Shown: positions 43,596-53,134 of the stretch, in pieces | Layout of the letters: each line of letters starts with the position of its first letter | Position numbering within the stretch: position 1 is the first letter of the stretch | From: Halorhabdus tiamatea SARL4B | GTDB lineage: Archaea > Halobacteriota > Halobacteria > Halobacteriales > Haloarculaceae | Reading direction: 5' to 3' | Length of the DNA stretch: 64,000 bases | NCBI RefSeq assembly: GCF_000470655.1 | Contig: NC_021921.1 | Coordinates: 744,001 to 808,000, forward strand | Notes under the pieces: model-generated | Told to the model about the DNA's origin: nothing | Database searches by the model: none | What the model saw: only the letters and a program-made list of their open reading frames with translations | Program-made: the position numbers and the translations under genes

Positions 43596-44984
43596 CTATG
43601 CGTCCTCGTCGTTGGACTCCGCGACAGCGTCGTCAGTCCCGGAACCGCCGCTTGGCTGCTCGGGGGAAGCATCCACTTGCGTCTCGTCCGCGGGATCGGC
43701 GACCGGAACGCGAACGTTCCGACCCCGGTGGTCGGCGAACGGTTCGTCCTCAGTCGCCCGATCGTAGACGACAGTCCCCCGGACGATCGTCCGCTCCGGA
43801 AAGACGGCCTGCCACCCCTCGAAGGGCGTCCAGTCGCACTTCGTGTGGAGGTCGGCGGCCCGGATCTCACGCGTGGCCTCGGGATCGACGAGGACGAGGT
43901 CGGCGTCGTAGCCGGGCGCGATCCGGCCTTTCTTCGGCAGGTCGAACAGTGCCGCGGGGTTGGCGGCCGTCAGGTCCCGAACGCGTTCGTACGTGAGATG
44001 ACCGCGACGGGCCTCTTCGAGCAGGAGTGGAAGCACAGTCTCGACGCCGGGGACGCCGCTCGGCGCGTCCCAAATGCCGGCGTCTTTCTCCTCGCTGGTA
44101 TGGGGGGCGTGGTCGGTCGCGACGATGTCGACTTGCCCGTTCCGGACGCGCTCGTAGACGCGCTCGCGACGCTTCTCGCGACGAAGTGGAGGGTTCATCC
44201 GACCGTGGGTCCCCAGATCGTCGAGGTTCGACCGGGAGAGCAAGAGGTGGTGGGGCGTGACCTCGCAACTCACGCCGGCCTCGCCGGCGGCGTCGATCGC
44301 CTCCGGGGTGCTCGCGTGGGCGATGTGAACGTCGACATCGTACTCGCTGGCGAGCGCACAGACCCGCTCGACGGCGTCGATCTCGGCTCGCGCCGGCCGG
44401 TAGGCCGACCACGCGTCGGCGTCGGTCCGGTCGCGCGCTCCAAGGTTGAACCGACTCGCGTCCTCGGCGTGGACCGTGACGGTCACGTCCGCCTCGGCGG
44501 CGGCCGCAAGCGCGTCCCGGAAGCGACGCTCGTCGATCCCCATGTCGCCGGTCGAGTCGGCCAGAAACACCTCGCCGAGGGCGAAGAGTGGCCGGTCGAG
44601 CAGCGAATCGGGATCCCACCTCGGCGAGACGCCGCCGTTGAGGCCGAAGTCGACGATCGAATCGGCCGCGAGGTCCGCCTTCTCGTCGAAAGTCTCGGCG
44701 TCGACCGTCGGCGGGTCGGTGTTGGGCTGGTCGACGACGGTCGTCGCGCCGCCGGCCGCAGCACTCTTCGAGCCGGTCGTCCAGGTCTCCTTGTGCGAAT
44801 AGCCGGGTTGCCGAAAGTGGACGTGAGCGTCGATCATGCCGGGCAACAGGCGCTTGCCCGTCGCGTCGATCTCGCGCTCGTCGTCTGGCCCCGAGAGTTC
44901 CTCCTCGACGGCCGCGATCCGTTCACCCTCGATGCGAACGTCGCGAGAACGGCCGTCGGGGAGCGTCGCGTTCCGAATGAGCAT
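43596..44984 (-). CDS. pyrC: Dihydroorotase
   Basis: 462-residue amidohydrolase, class I dihydroorotase type, closing carbamoyl-aspartate to dihydroorotate in pyrimidine synthesis. Metal motif H54-x-H56 in IDAHVHFRQPG, substrate residues in DQPNTDPP, H in VTVHAED, H in VDVHIAHAST and metal D in DIVATDHAPHT. The C-terminal 35 residues (DPADETQVDASPEQPSGG...) form an acidic low-complexity tail beyond the usual ~430. The stop is 7 bp from the convergent DUF5806-like gene. Confidence 0.93.
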   Translation of the reverse strand: MLIRNATLPDGRSRDVRIEGERIAAVEEELSGPDDEREIDATGKRLLPGMIDAHVHFRQPGYSHKETWTTGSKSAAAGGATTVVDQPNTDPPTVDAETFDEKADLAADSIVDFGLNGGVSPRWDPDSLLDRPLFALGEVFLADSTGDMGIDERRFRDALAAAAEADVTVTVHAEDASRFNLGARDRTDADAWSAYRPARAEIDAVERVCALASEYDVDVHIAHASTPEAIDAAGEAGVSCEVTPHHLLLSRSNLDDLGTHGRMNPPLRREKRRERVYERVRNGQVDIVATDHAPHTSEEKDAGIWDAPSGVPGVETVLPLLLEEARRGHLTYERVRDLTAANPAALFDLPKKGRIAPGYDADLVLVDPEATREIRAADLHTKCDWTPFEGWQAVFPERTIVRGTVVYDRATEDEPFADHRGRNVRVPVADPADETQVDASPEQPSGGSGTDDAVAESNDEDA

Positions 44985-45095
44985 ATCCTCCGATCGATGC
45001 CCCCGACCCTAAGTGTCCCGGAGTGAGACAGCCGGGAACGCAGAGACCCCGGGCACGTTCGCAGGTTCTTAGCCGGTGGCACCCGAGGTCCCGGC

Positions 45096-46166
45096 ATGGA
45101 CGACTGGAACAGGCGACCGCGGATCTCGACGAAGTACGCCTACCGGGGGATCGACGCGTCGGTCCTCGAGAACCGTCACCTGCGCGTGATGGTTTTACAG
45201 GGCAAGGGCGGGGACATCCTGGAGTTCAGGGACAAACGGACCGACGTCGACGTGCTCTGGCACGCCGATCACGAGTGGTCACCGCCCCCGAGCGTCCTCC
45301 AGGGGGCCGAACCGTCGTGGGACGAACACTACCCGGGCGGGTGGCAAGTCAACCTCCCTGTCGCGGCCGGGCCGCTCGAGTTCCCGGGCGGCACCTACGA
45401 GCACCACGGCGAGACCGCACTCGTGCCCTGGGAGGCGTCGATCGCCCGCGACGACGAGACGGCCGTGACCCTCGAACTCACGACAGCTCTCCGGCAGTAT
45501 CCCTTCTCGATCACCCGCGAGTTGACGCTGCCGGCCGACGCCGCCCGTCTCGAAATTCAGGAGTCGGTCACCAACGAGGGCGCGTTCGAACTCGAGTACG
45601 CCTGGCAGCAACACCTCACGCTGGGGCAACCACTGGTCGGCCCACAGGCCCACCTCGACGTCCCGGCCGAAGAGGGGTACGTCGAGGACTACGACCCCGG
45701 CAACGAGTACAACCGACTCGAGAGCGGTGCCGAGTTCACGTGGCCCGAGGCACCGGGTGCTGACGGGGGGACGGTCGACTTAGAGACGTTCCCGTCGACG
45801 GACGCCCGGCACAACGACATGGCGTACCTGCGCGGGTTCGAGGAGGGATGGTACGCCGTCACCAATCCGGAGCTCGATCTGGGCTTTGGCGTCCACTGGC
45901 CGGCCGACGTCTTCGAGTCGCTGTGGTACTGGCAACCCTTCGGCGGCCTGGAGGCCGCGCCCTTCTGGGGGCGCAACTACACGGCCGGTCTCGAACCGAC
46001 GACGTCCCATCCCGGTCACTCCTATCCGGACGCCCAGCGCGAGAACGGCACGATGAAGTCACTCGGGCCGGGCGAGACCGTCGAGGCATCGTTCGTCGCG
46101 ACGACCTTCGGCGGCGAGGACCGCGTCGATCGTGTCGGTCCGGACGGGACGGTCGAGACTCGATAA
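45096..46166 (+). CDS. Galactose-mutarotase-like protein (aldose 1-epimerase fold)
   Basis: 356 residues with beta-supersandwich patterns: VLENRHLRVMVLQGKGGDILEFRDKRTDVDVLWHADHEW, GGWQVNLPVAAGPLEFPGGTYEHHGETALVPWE, then EYAWQQHLTLGQPLVGPQAHLDVPA with a candidate catalytic His, and FWGRNYTAGLEPTTSHPGHSYPDAQREN. DUF4432/aldose epimerase-like enzymes interconvert sugar anomers; given the xylanases further along, a sugar substrate is likely but unknown. Monocistronic. Confidence 0.75.
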   Translation: MDDWNRRPRISTKYAYRGIDASVLENRHLRVMVLQGKGGDILEFRDKRTDVDVLWHADHEWSPPPSVLQGAEPSWDEHYPGGWQVNLPVAAGPLEFPGGTYEHHGETALVPWEASIARDDETAVTLELTTALRQYPFSITRELTLPADAARLEIQESVTNEGAFELEYAWQQHLTLGQPLVGPQAHLDVPAEEGYVEDYDPGNEYNRLESGAEFTWPEAPGADGGTVDLETFPSTDARHNDMAYLRGFEEGWYAVTNPELDLGFGVHWPADVFESLWYWQPFGGLEAAPFWGRNYTAGLEPTTSHPGHSYPDAQRENGTMKSLGPGETVEASFVATTFGGEDRVDRVGPDGTVETR

Positions 46167-46217
46167 TCGCGCGGTTCTCGTCTGCTCGGCCTGCTCGCGC
46201 ATCCCGACCGTCACCGT

Positions 46218-46700
46218 TCAGACAGCGTCCAGCGACTTCTCGAAGGCGATGAGTTCGTAGCTCCCAACCTGGCGGGTGTCCCGTCGCTCGTACCCGCGAT
46301 CGGCGTAGAACTGCTTCGCCGCGGCCTGTCGGTCGGCGGTCGTCAGGACGACCCGATCACAGCCACGCTCGGCAGCGGTCGCCTCCAGTCCGTCGAGGAT
46401 CGCCGTCCCGTACCCCGATCGCTGGTGGGCGGGATCGACGGCGATCCGCACGAGTTCGGCCGTCTCGCCCGCGATGAGGAGGCCGCCGCAGGCGACGATC
46501 CGGCCGTCGCGCTCGGCGACCAGGAATTCCCCGTCCCCTCGGAGATACGTCTCTTCGATCCACCGGAGGTCGGCGTTACCCGGCACGTCGTCGGGATCGG
46601 TCCCCGCCGCCCGGAGCGCCACCCGGTGGACGCGCCGGACATCGGGGCTATCGTCGAGCTGAAACCGCCGGACAGTCGAATCGCTGGAACGGCCGGTCAT
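46218..46700 (-). CDS. GNAT-family N-acetyltransferase
   Basis: 160 residues. VRIAVDPAHQRSGYGTAILDGLEATAAERGCDRVVLTTADRQAAAKQFYADRGY holds the acetyl-CoA motif Q-R-x-G-Y-G and the Y-x-x-x-G-Y end. Substrate unknown. The ATG at 46700 overlaps the stop of the isochorismatase-like gene (TGATG), which argues for this start over the longer frame and for a two-gene operon. Confidence 0.86.
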   Translation of the reverse strand: MTGRSSDSTVRRFQLDDSPDVRRVHRVALRAAGTDPDDVPGNADLRWIEETYLRGDGEFLVAERDGRIVACGGLLIAGETAELVRIAVDPAHQRSGYGTAILDGLEATAAERGCDRVVLTTADRQAAAKQFYADRGYERRDTRQVGSYELIAFEKSLDAV

Positions 46701-47272
46701 CACGCGAACGCGATCGACTCGCGATCCATTACCTCGCCGAACAGCCAGTCGGCGTGCTCTAGGGCGTACTCTCGATGGTCTTCCTCGAGATAGCCCACGG
46801 CGTCCTCGACGAGGAGCGGGCGGTAGTCCCGGAGGCCGGCGCTGCCGGCAGTATGGAGGACACAGACGTTCGCGAGCGTCCCACAGATGAGCAGGTCGTC
46901 GATCCCGTGGGCCGTGAGCCACCCGTCGAGTTGGGTCTCGTGGAAGGCGTCGTAGGTGTGTTTCTCGACGATCAGATCGGCGTCGCGGGACTTGAGCTTC
47001 GCGACGAGTTCGGCGTCCCAGGTGCCTTCAAGGACGTGTTCGCCCCAGCGGTCGAACTCGTCGTAGTAGTGGGCGTCTTCGAACTGTTCGTCGGTGTGGA
47101 CGTCGCGGGTGTAGACGACTGACGCGCCCATCTCACCGGCGCGGTCGATCAGTTCGACGCAGGGGTCGATCGCGTCCTCGCTGGCCGGGGCGTAGAGGCT
47201 CCCCTCCTGGTGACAGAAGCCGTTTTGCATGTCCACGACGACGACGGCAGTCGTGTCTGGATCGAACTCCAT
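46700..47272 (-). CDS. Isochorismatase-family hydrolase (nicotinamidase-like)
   Basis: 190 residues. Catalytic triad candidates: D14 (VVVVDMQNGF), K in LIVEKHTYDAF and C in LLICGTLANVCVLHTAGSAG. DRWGEHVLEGTWDAELV provides a possible metal region. Nicotinamidase activity would feed the nicotinate phosphoribosyltransferase at 49947, but the substrate cannot be read from sequence. Start at 47272 is where homology begins. Confidence 0.85.
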   Translation of the reverse strand: MEFDPDTTAVVVVDMQNGFCHQEGSLYAPASEDAIDPCVELIDRAGEMGASVVYTRDVHTDEQFEDAHYYDEFDRWGEHVLEGTWDAELVAKLKSRDADLIVEKHTYDAFHETQLDGWLTAHGIDDLLICGTLANVCVLHTAGSAGLRDYRPLLVEDAVGYLEEDHREYALEHADWLFGEVMDRESIAFA

Positions 47273-47376
47273 GGTAGCCACCGGTACGAGCGGCTGGGAA
47301 ATAGTGGTTCGGGAGCCTGGCGGAGGGGCTGACCGATACCGGGGGTTTTGTATTCCAGCCCACACATAGAGCGTGT

Positions 47377-49116
47377 ATGACCGCCCGCAATCGCGGCCTC
47401 GTCGTGGTCCTCGCCGTCGCACTGGCACTCCAGCCGGCGTTCGCAATCACGACAGTCGCTGCCCCTGCCCAAGCAGTCGAATCGCCCGTCGCCGACCAGC
47501 ATCCGCCGGATCCCGACGCGGACGTCCTCGGGTGGGAGAACGACTACTGGTACAACGAGTCGGTCGCCGTCACGCCCGACGACGGCCTGAACGACTCCGA
47601 ACTCGAAGCGGTCGTCGCCCGCGGGATGGCCCGCGTCGAGGAGATCCGTCGCCTGGAGTTCGAGGAGACACCGCCCGTGGAAGTCATCAGCCGGGAGAAC
47701 TACACCGAACGCGTCGAAAACCGGACGGCGAACGTGACCACCGCCCAGCGCCGCCACCAGAACGTCAAGTACGAGGCACTGTTGATGGTCAACGAGTCGT
47801 CCGACGCGATCACGACCCAGGAGCGCAACCAGGCCGGTGGTGTGGGCGGGTTCTACGAACCCTCGACCGGCGAGATCAAGATCGTCTCGGAGAACACCTC
47901 GACGCCGAGGATGAACGAGATTACCCTCTCACAGGAACTGTTCCACGCCCTCCAGGACCAGCGGTTCAACATCTCGTCGTACAACCAGTCGACCCAGGAG
48001 CTGCACAACGCCAAAGACGGCATCATCGAGGGCGACGGCAACTACGTCGATCACCTCTACCAGGAGCGCTGTGAGGGCGAATGGGAGGGAGAGTGCATCA
48101 TGCCAGAGGAGTCACAGACCCCGACCGACTTCAGTCCGCACATCGGGCTCTACCAGATCACGCTCCAGCCCTACAGCGACGGGCCGGCGTTCGTTCGAGA
48201 TATCCACGAATCGGAGGGGTGGGACGCCGTGAACGCAATCTACGAGAACCCGCCGAACTCGACCGAGCAGACGATCCACACGGAGAAGTACGGTGAAGAC
48301 GAGCCGACGCCGGTCTCGATCGAGGACAGTAGCGACGACCGCTGGCGACCGCTCGAGATGAACGGGAGCATCGACCACGCGTCCTTCGGCGAGGCAGGCC
48401 TGTTCGTATCCCTGTGGTATCCGGGCTACGAGAGCCAGCTCTCGACACAGATCATCCCCTACCGAGAACACTTGAATCTCGTGGGGGGCAACATTGCCGA
48501 GTTCGACCCCTACAACTACAATCACACCGACACCAACGGCTGGGACGGCGACAAACTCCTGCCGTACGTGACCGACGAGTCGAGTGCGACCAACGAGACG
48601 GGCTACGTCTACCGGACGGTCTGGGACTCGCCAACTGACGCCAAAGAGTTCAAGAATGGCTACGAACAACTCCTTGCCTTCCACGGCGCTGAATCCGTCG
48701 ACAGTCACGAGAACGTCTACCGGATTCCCGGCAGCCAGGAGTTCAACGACGCCTTCTATCTGAATCAGGACGGCGAGACGTTCACGATCGTCAACGCCCC
48801 GAGCGTAGCGGAACTGTCGGGCGTCGACGACTCGGCCCCGGCGATCGAGGAGTCCACAGAGACGACACCCGACGACGGAACGACGACGACGGAGGCGGAC
48901 GGCGAAACGACGACCGAGGACGACAGCGAGACCGAGACCACGGAATCTGACGGCGGCGCGACCACAGAGGAGACCGACGACAGCGAGACCACGGCCAACC
49001 CGGCCGAGACCGACGACCCCGCCGAGACGACCACGACGAGCGGCCCCGGATTCGTGGCGACGGGCGCACTGATCGGCCTGCTTGCCGTCGCACTCATCGC
49101 GCTCCGACGGCACTAG
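47377..49116 (+). CDS. Hvo_1808-like surface protein with PGF-CTERM anchor
   Basis: 579 residues. Sec signal (LVVVLAVALALQPAFAITTVAAPAQA, about 8-34), a large extracellular domain with FNISSYNQSTQELHNAKDGIIEGDGNYVDHLYQERCEGEWEGEC (two Cys) and QELFHALQDQRF (an H-x-x-x-D/Q helix), more than ten N-x-S/T sites, a Thr/Glu/Asp-rich stalk (about 500-550) and the C-terminal tripartite PGF-CTERM signal GPGFVATGALIGLLAVALIALRRH processed by archaeosortase. I recall the family as Hvo_1808; function unknown. Confidence 0.82.
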   Translation: MTARNRGLVVVLAVALALQPAFAITTVAAPAQAVESPVADQHPPDPDADVLGWENDYWYNESVAVTPDDGLNDSELEAVVARGMARVEEIRRLEFEETPPVEVISRENYTERVENRTANVTTAQRRHQNVKYEALLMVNESSDAITTQERNQAGGVGGFYEPSTGEIKIVSENTSTPRMNEITLSQELFHALQDQRFNISSYNQSTQELHNAKDGIIEGDGNYVDHLYQERCEGEWEGECIMPEESQTPTDFSPHIGLYQITLQPYSDGPAFVRDIHESEGWDAVNAIYENPPNSTEQTIHTEKYGEDEPTPVSIEDSSDDRWRPLEMNGSIDHASFGEAGLFVSLWYPGYESQLSTQIIPYREHLNLVGGNIAEFDPYNYNHTDTNGWDGDKLLPYVTDESSATNETGYVYRTVWDSPTDAKEFKNGYEQLLAFHGAESVDSHENVYRIPGSQEFNDAFYLNQDGETFTIVNAPSVAELSGVDDSAPAIEESTETTPDDGTTTTEADGETTTEDDSETETTESDGGATTEETDDSETTANPAETDDPAETTTTSGPGFVATGALIGLLAVALIALRRH

Positions 49117-49157
49117 TCGATCGCGACCTCGTCCCCGTCATTTGACCGGGCGAGCCG

Positions 49158-49559
49158 TCACTCCCAGACAGTATCGTCGGCGGCGAACGCTTTGTCGTTG
49201 GTGAGAATCGCCTGGGTGCCCCGAACCCGATGGTTCGCGATCACCAGCGCGTCGTGGAGGGTATGGTGATCGATCAAACTCCCATAGACAGCAAGGTCCT
49301 GCTCGTCGGCAGGCGCTACCTGTACCGGGCCGTCGTTTACGAGCCCGCGTAATACCGCGTTCGGTGTCGTCTCGACGTCGACACCGGCGATCGTTCCCTT
49401 CTTGGCCGCCGTCCAGATCGCCTCACTGACGGCCACCGTCGGCGCTTCGATCACGTCGATACCTTGCTCGGCCCGCTCGAAGACGTCGTCCGCGGCCGGC
49501 GGCAGGCGATCCACGAGGTACCGAGCCATCGCGACGCCGTCGACGGTGTAGCGGGTCAC
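49158..49559 (-). CDS. PIN-domain toxin (VapC-like)
   Basis: 133 residues: RYTVDGVAMARYLVD (first Asp), APTVAVSEAIWTAAKK (Glu), HTLHDALVIANH (Asp) and AILTNDKAFAAD (Asp), in PIN order. The GTG at 49559 overlaps the antitoxin stop (GTGA) and is preferred over the GTG at 49568. Predicted ribonuclease toxin; partner is the AbrB gene just upstream. Confidence 0.85.
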   Translation of the reverse strand: MTRYTVDGVAMARYLVDRLPPAADDVFERAEQGIDVIEAPTVAVSEAIWTAAKKGTIAGVDVETTPNAVLRGLVNDGPVQVAPADEQDLAVYGSLIDHHTLHDALVIANHRVRGTQAILTNDKAFAADDTVWE

Positions 49560-49834
49560 GGCTGCCACTCCGAACGGCGCTTTTCGCGTATCTCAGCCGC
49601 CATCGCTTCGGCCATCGCTTCTCGCTTTGCTTCGGAGATGTCCTCGTCGACGAGCATCCCGCGACCCGCCGACTGCGTCGCCTTGCGCACTCTGATGCCG
49701 TCCTCGGCCTTCTCCCAGCGAACCTCGTCGCCCTCCTCGAGGCCGAACTCATCGCGGAACTCCTTCGGGATCGTGACCTGTCCCTTCCGAGTGATCCGCG
49801 TGGTCTCGCTCTCGGTGTCGTTGTCAGTGCTCAT
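49556..49834 (-). CDS. AbrB/SpoVT-type antitoxin
   Basis: 92 residues. The swapped-hairpin DNA-binding domain is TTRITRKGQVTIPKEFRDEFGLEEGDEVRWEKAEDGIRVRK; the C-terminal tail (SEAKREAMAEAMAAEIREKRRSEWQP) is a helix that should wrap the PIN toxin. A perfect 9-bp-arm inverted repeat lies 4-26 bp upstream of its ATG, the place for autorepression. Confidence 0.88.
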   Translation of the reverse strand: MSTDNDTESETTRITRKGQVTIPKEFRDEFGLEEGDEVRWEKAEDGIRVRKATQSAGRGMLVDEDISEAKREAMAEAMAAEIREKRRSEWQP

Positions 49835-49837
49835 ATG

Positions 49838-49860
49838 AGGTACTACCACCTGTAGTACCT
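49838..49860. promoter_or_regulatory. Perfect inverted repeat at the AbrB-PIN promoter
   Basis: AGGTACTAC (49838-49846), 5-bp spacer, GTAGTACCT (49852-49860). Perfect 9-bp arms, 3 bp upstream of the antitoxin ATG, so it covers the transcription start of a leaderless message. Predicted operator for the AbrB-PIN complex. Confidence 0.75.
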
Positions 49861-49946
49861 AAGGATTTGGTATCACCGCGGTGTCAGTTCTTGACCAACA
49901 CGGCGACCGGGGGGTTTTTTGTACGGGATGAGAACCAACGGGCAAG

Positions 49947-51107
49947 ATGACTGAGGAAACGCCCTTCGATATCGTCGGTCCCGACGCGATCAGCGCGGGA
50001 CGGGCGACCGACGCGTACTTCGACCGGACGATGGAAGCGCTCGAACACGCCGGCAAGAACCCGAACGTGGTCGCGGAGGTGTCGGCCGACCAGTTCCCGA
50101 CCGGCGAGTTCGCCGTCCTCGCCGGGCTGAAAGACGCCGCCCACTTGCTGGAGGGTCACCCCGTCGACGTCGACGCCCTCCCCGAGGGCCAGCTGTTCGA
50201 TCACGGGCCAGTAATGCGGATCGAGGGGCGCTATCGCGAGTTCGCGCGGCTCGAGACCGCCGTACTTGGCTTTCTCTCACATCCGACCGGGATCGCGACG
50301 AACGCGCTCAGAGCCCGCCGGGCCGCCCCTGATTCGACGGTGCTGAGCTTCGGCTCGCGGCACGTCCACCCGTCGCTGGGGGCAGTGGTCGAACGGAGCG
50401 CACTGATCGGTGGGCTCGACGGCATCTCGAACGTGGCCGCCGGCGAGGTGATCGGCCGGGAGGCCGGCGGAACGATGCCCCACGCGCTCGTGATCTGCTT
50501 CGGGCGGGGCAACCAGGAAGACGCATGGCAAGCCTTCGACGAGGCCGTCGGCCCGGACGTCCCGCGGGTCGCGCTGTGTGACACCTACAGCGACGAGGTC
50601 GAGGAGGCGATCCGGGCCGTCGAGGCCGTTCCCGACCTCGACAGCATCCGGCTGGACACCACGAGTTCACGCCGCGGGGACTTCCGGCGGATCGTCCAGG
50701 AAGTCCGGTGGGAACTCGACGCCCGCGGCTACGACGACGTCGGTATCTTCCTCAGCGGGGGACTCGATCCCACGACCCTCCGAGAACTCCGGGACGTCGC
50801 CGACGGGTTCGGCGTGGGTGGGTACGTCTCCAACGCCGACCCGAAGGACTTCGCCGTCGACATCGTCGAAATCGACGGCGAACCGGTCGCCAAGCGCGGG
50901 AAACTCTCGGGTAAAAAGGCCGTCTACCGGACCGCGGCGGGCGGCCACGAGGTCGGACTCGCCGATCGACCGGGACCGACCGACGCCGAATCGCTGTTCG
51001 AACCCCTGCTTCGCGACGGCGAGATCGTCCGGGAGTTCGATCTCGACGACGCGACGCGACGGGCACGCGAGGACGCCGACGCGGTGGGTTTCGGGGAGGA
51101 CGACTGA
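49947..51107 (+). CDS. Nicotinate phosphoribosyltransferase
   Basis: 386 residues. Makes nicotinate mononucleotide from nicotinate and PRPP in NAD salvage. Family blocks: YFDRTMEALEHAGKNPNVVAEVSADQFPTGEFAVLAGLKDAAHLLEG, FSHPTGIATNALRARR region, SFGSRHVHPSLGAVVERSALIGGLDGISNVAAGEVIGREAGGTMPHAL (catalytic His) and LSGGLDPTTLRELRDVADGFGVGGYVSNADPKDFAVDIVEI. T-rich box GGTTTTTTGTAC (49913-49924) is about 28 nt upstream. Confidence 0.92.
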   Translation: MTEETPFDIVGPDAISAGRATDAYFDRTMEALEHAGKNPNVVAEVSADQFPTGEFAVLAGLKDAAHLLEGHPVDVDALPEGQLFDHGPVMRIEGRYREFARLETAVLGFLSHPTGIATNALRARRAAPDSTVLSFGSRHVHPSLGAVVERSALIGGLDGISNVAAGEVIGREAGGTMPHALVICFGRGNQEDAWQAFDEAVGPDVPRVALCDTYSDEVEEAIRAVEAVPDLDSIRLDTTSSRRGDFRRIVQEVRWELDARGYDDVGIFLSGGLDPTTLRELRDVADGFGVGGYVSNADPKDFAVDIVEIDGEPVAKRGKLSGKKAVYRTAAGGHEVGLADRPGPTDAESLFEPLLRDGEIVREFDLDDATRRAREDADAVGFGEDD

Positions 51108-51413
51108 CGCGGCTCCCGGGCGGTAACTCGCGTCCGGCACCGATGGCGAACGGACCGGTCGGAGATCAGTCACGAGCGGAACCACTAAGTCATCAGCTGC
51201 CGACAGTGCGCGTATGACGGGTCACGTCCGAACGCACGCTGTCCGCCGACAGCCGCGTCGCGAGGTGACTCTTGCTCGGTCTCCTGCAGTCGGTCCCCGG
51301 CTTCCGGTTCCCAAACTGAAGCGCGCCTGAGTGACTCGTGGCGGACGTAGCGAATCCGTTTCGGGTCGGTTTTTTGGTGTCGCCCGTCAATCACCAACCA
51401 GTCAACCAGATCC
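51108..51413. other. Intergenic region before dapA
   Basis: 306 bp. T-rich box GGTTTTTTGG (51368-51377) is about 40 nt before the dapA ATG and is its likely promoter. A 38-codon ORF (51214-51330) ending PKLKRA has an Arg-rich, non-coding-like make-up; I do not call it a gene. No riboswitch fold was recognised. Confidence 0.4.
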
Positions 51414-52337
51414 ATGCCACCACAACCACTGTTCGAGGGCGTCTATCCCGCGATGACGACGCCCTTCGAAGAAGACGAACGCATCGATTTCGACCAACTC
51501 CGGGCGAACGCCCGACGACTCGAAGCCGCCGGCGTCGACGGGGTCGTCCCCGTCGGCTCGACCGGCGAGAGTGCGACGCTCTCACACGACGAGCACGTCG
51601 AGGTGATCGAAGCGGTCGCCGACGCGGTCGTGGACGTCCCCGTTATCGCGGGCAGCGGAAGCAACAACACCCGCGAGGCGCTCTCGCTGTCCCGCCGCGC
51701 CAGTGACGCCGGAGCCGACGCCCTGTTGCTCATCTCGCCGTACTACAACAAGCCCGAACAGCGCGGCCTCCGCGAGCATTACCTCACCATCGCCGACGAG
51801 ATCGACCTGCCACAGATCGTCTACAACGTTCCCTCCCGAACCGGTCGGAACATCGATCCCGACACGGCCGTCGAACTGGCCGACCACGAGAACATCCGGG
51901 CCTTTAAGGCTGCCTCGGGCGACCTCGGCCAGATTTCGGAGATCGTCGAGCGGACGCGCGAGTACGACTTCACTGTCCTCTCGGGCGACGACGCGCTGAC
52001 GCTGCCGATGTTGTCGATCGGCGCAAGCGGAGCGATCAGCGTCGTCGCCAACGTCGAACCGGTCCGCACCTGCGCGATGGTCGGGGCGGCACTCGCGGGT
52101 GACTTCGAGCGCGCTCGCGAGTTGCACCACGAACTCGGCCCGCTGGCCCGGGCGCTGTTCGTCGAGACGAACCCAATCCCGGTCAAGGAGGCGATGGCGA
52201 TTCGCGGGCACGGCTCGCCGGAACTCCGCTCGCCGCTGACGCGACTCTCCGAAGAGCACCGAACACACCTCCGGGACGTGCTGGACGACCTCGATCCGAT
52301 CGACGTCGAGACGCCCGTCGAGACGACGGATCGATAA
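51414..52337 (+). CDS. dapA: 4-hydroxy-tetrahydrodipicolinate synthase
   Basis: 307 residues. Condenses pyruvate with aspartate semialdehyde, first step of the diaminopimelate lysine route. Schiff-base K165 in IRAFKAASGD, Y137 in IVYNVPSRTG, and PVGSTGESATL near 46-56. First gene of dapA-dapB-dapD. Members of this family also act on other keto acids, but the dap neighbours settle the role. Confidence 0.95.
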   Translation: MPPQPLFEGVYPAMTTPFEEDERIDFDQLRANARRLEAAGVDGVVPVGSTGESATLSHDEHVEVIEAVADAVVDVPVIAGSGSNNTREALSLSRRASDAGADALLLISPYYNKPEQRGLREHYLTIADEIDLPQIVYNVPSRTGRNIDPDTAVELADHENIRAFKAASGDLGQISEIVERTREYDFTVLSGDDALTLPMLSIGASGAISVVANVEPVRTCAMVGAALAGDFERARELHHELGPLARALFVETNPIPVKEAMAIRGHGSPELRSPLTRLSEEHRTHLRDVLDDLDPIDVETPVETTDR

Positions 52338-52368
52338 CCATTCCGGGGCCGAGGTTTGAGCGAGTAGT

Positions 52369-53133
52369 ATGAGACGAATTGGCGTCACCGGGGCTGCGGG
52401 CCGCATGGGACGGACAGTCATCGAGACGGCGGGCGATCGCGAGGACGTGGCAGTCGTCTTCGCCGTCGACGCCACGGACGAAGAGAAAGTCGCCGACAAG
52501 CCGATCCACGAGCCGGACGACGTCGCCGCGTTGCTGGCGACCCACGAGCCGGACGCGATCGTCGACTTCTCGGTCCCCGAGGCGACCGTCGCGTTCGCCG
52601 ACGCCTGCGCGGAGGCAGGCGTTGCCCTCGTGACCGGCACGACTGGATTCGAGGACGATCAACTCGACAGCCTGAAGAGCGCGAGCGAGGACGTGGCCGT
52701 CCTGAAGGCCGCGAACTTCGCCCGCGGGATCCAGGCACTGTTGGCGACCGTCCGGGCGGCCGCCGGGGCGCTGCCGGGCTACGACGTCGAACTCACCGAG
52801 ACCCATCACAACAAGAAACAGGACGCCCCGAGCGGCACGGCGAAGACGCTGCTCGAAGCACTTGCCGAGGAACGCGAGGAGGACTTCGAGGAGGTCTACG
52901 GCCGCGAAGGCATCGACCCGCGCGAAGCGGGAGAAATCGGCGTCCACGTCCGGCGGGCCGGGGATGTCCGTGGTGAGCACGAACTCATGTTCGCCGGCAA
53001 CGACGAGGTCCTGACGCTTTCCCATCGCGCCGAGGATCGCGGAGTCTTCGCGGCTGGCGCACTCGACGCCGCCGTCTGGCTCGCTGACCGGGATCCGGGA
53101 CTGTATACCTTCGGGGACGTAATCGAGGGCTAA
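52369..53133 (+). CDS. dapB: 4-hydroxy-tetrahydrodipicolinate reductase
   Basis: 254 residues. NAD(P)H-binding G-A-A-G-R-M-G-R (8-15), TGTTGF (substrate/cofactor), and the signature ETHHNKKQDAPSGTAKTL with catalytic His/Lys. Second step of the DAP route; 31 bp after dapA and 1 bp before dapD. Confidence 0.95.
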   Translation: MRRIGVTGAAGRMGRTVIETAGDREDVAVVFAVDATDEEKVADKPIHEPDDVAALLATHEPDAIVDFSVPEATVAFADACAEAGVALVTGTTGFEDDQLDSLKSASEDVAVLKAANFARGIQALLATVRAAAGALPGYDVELTETHHNKKQDAPSGTAKTLLEALAEEREEDFEEVYGREGIDPREAGEIGVHVRRAGDVRGEHELMFAGNDEVLTLSHRAEDRGVFAAGALDAAVWLADRDPGLYTFGDVIEG

Positions 53134-53134
53134 C

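Noticed and set aside
51214-51330. Possible lysine leader peptide (ends PKLKRA) before dapA
   Set aside because: Only two Lys codons, weak box A, Arg-rich non-coding-like make-up; far weaker than the cysK case.
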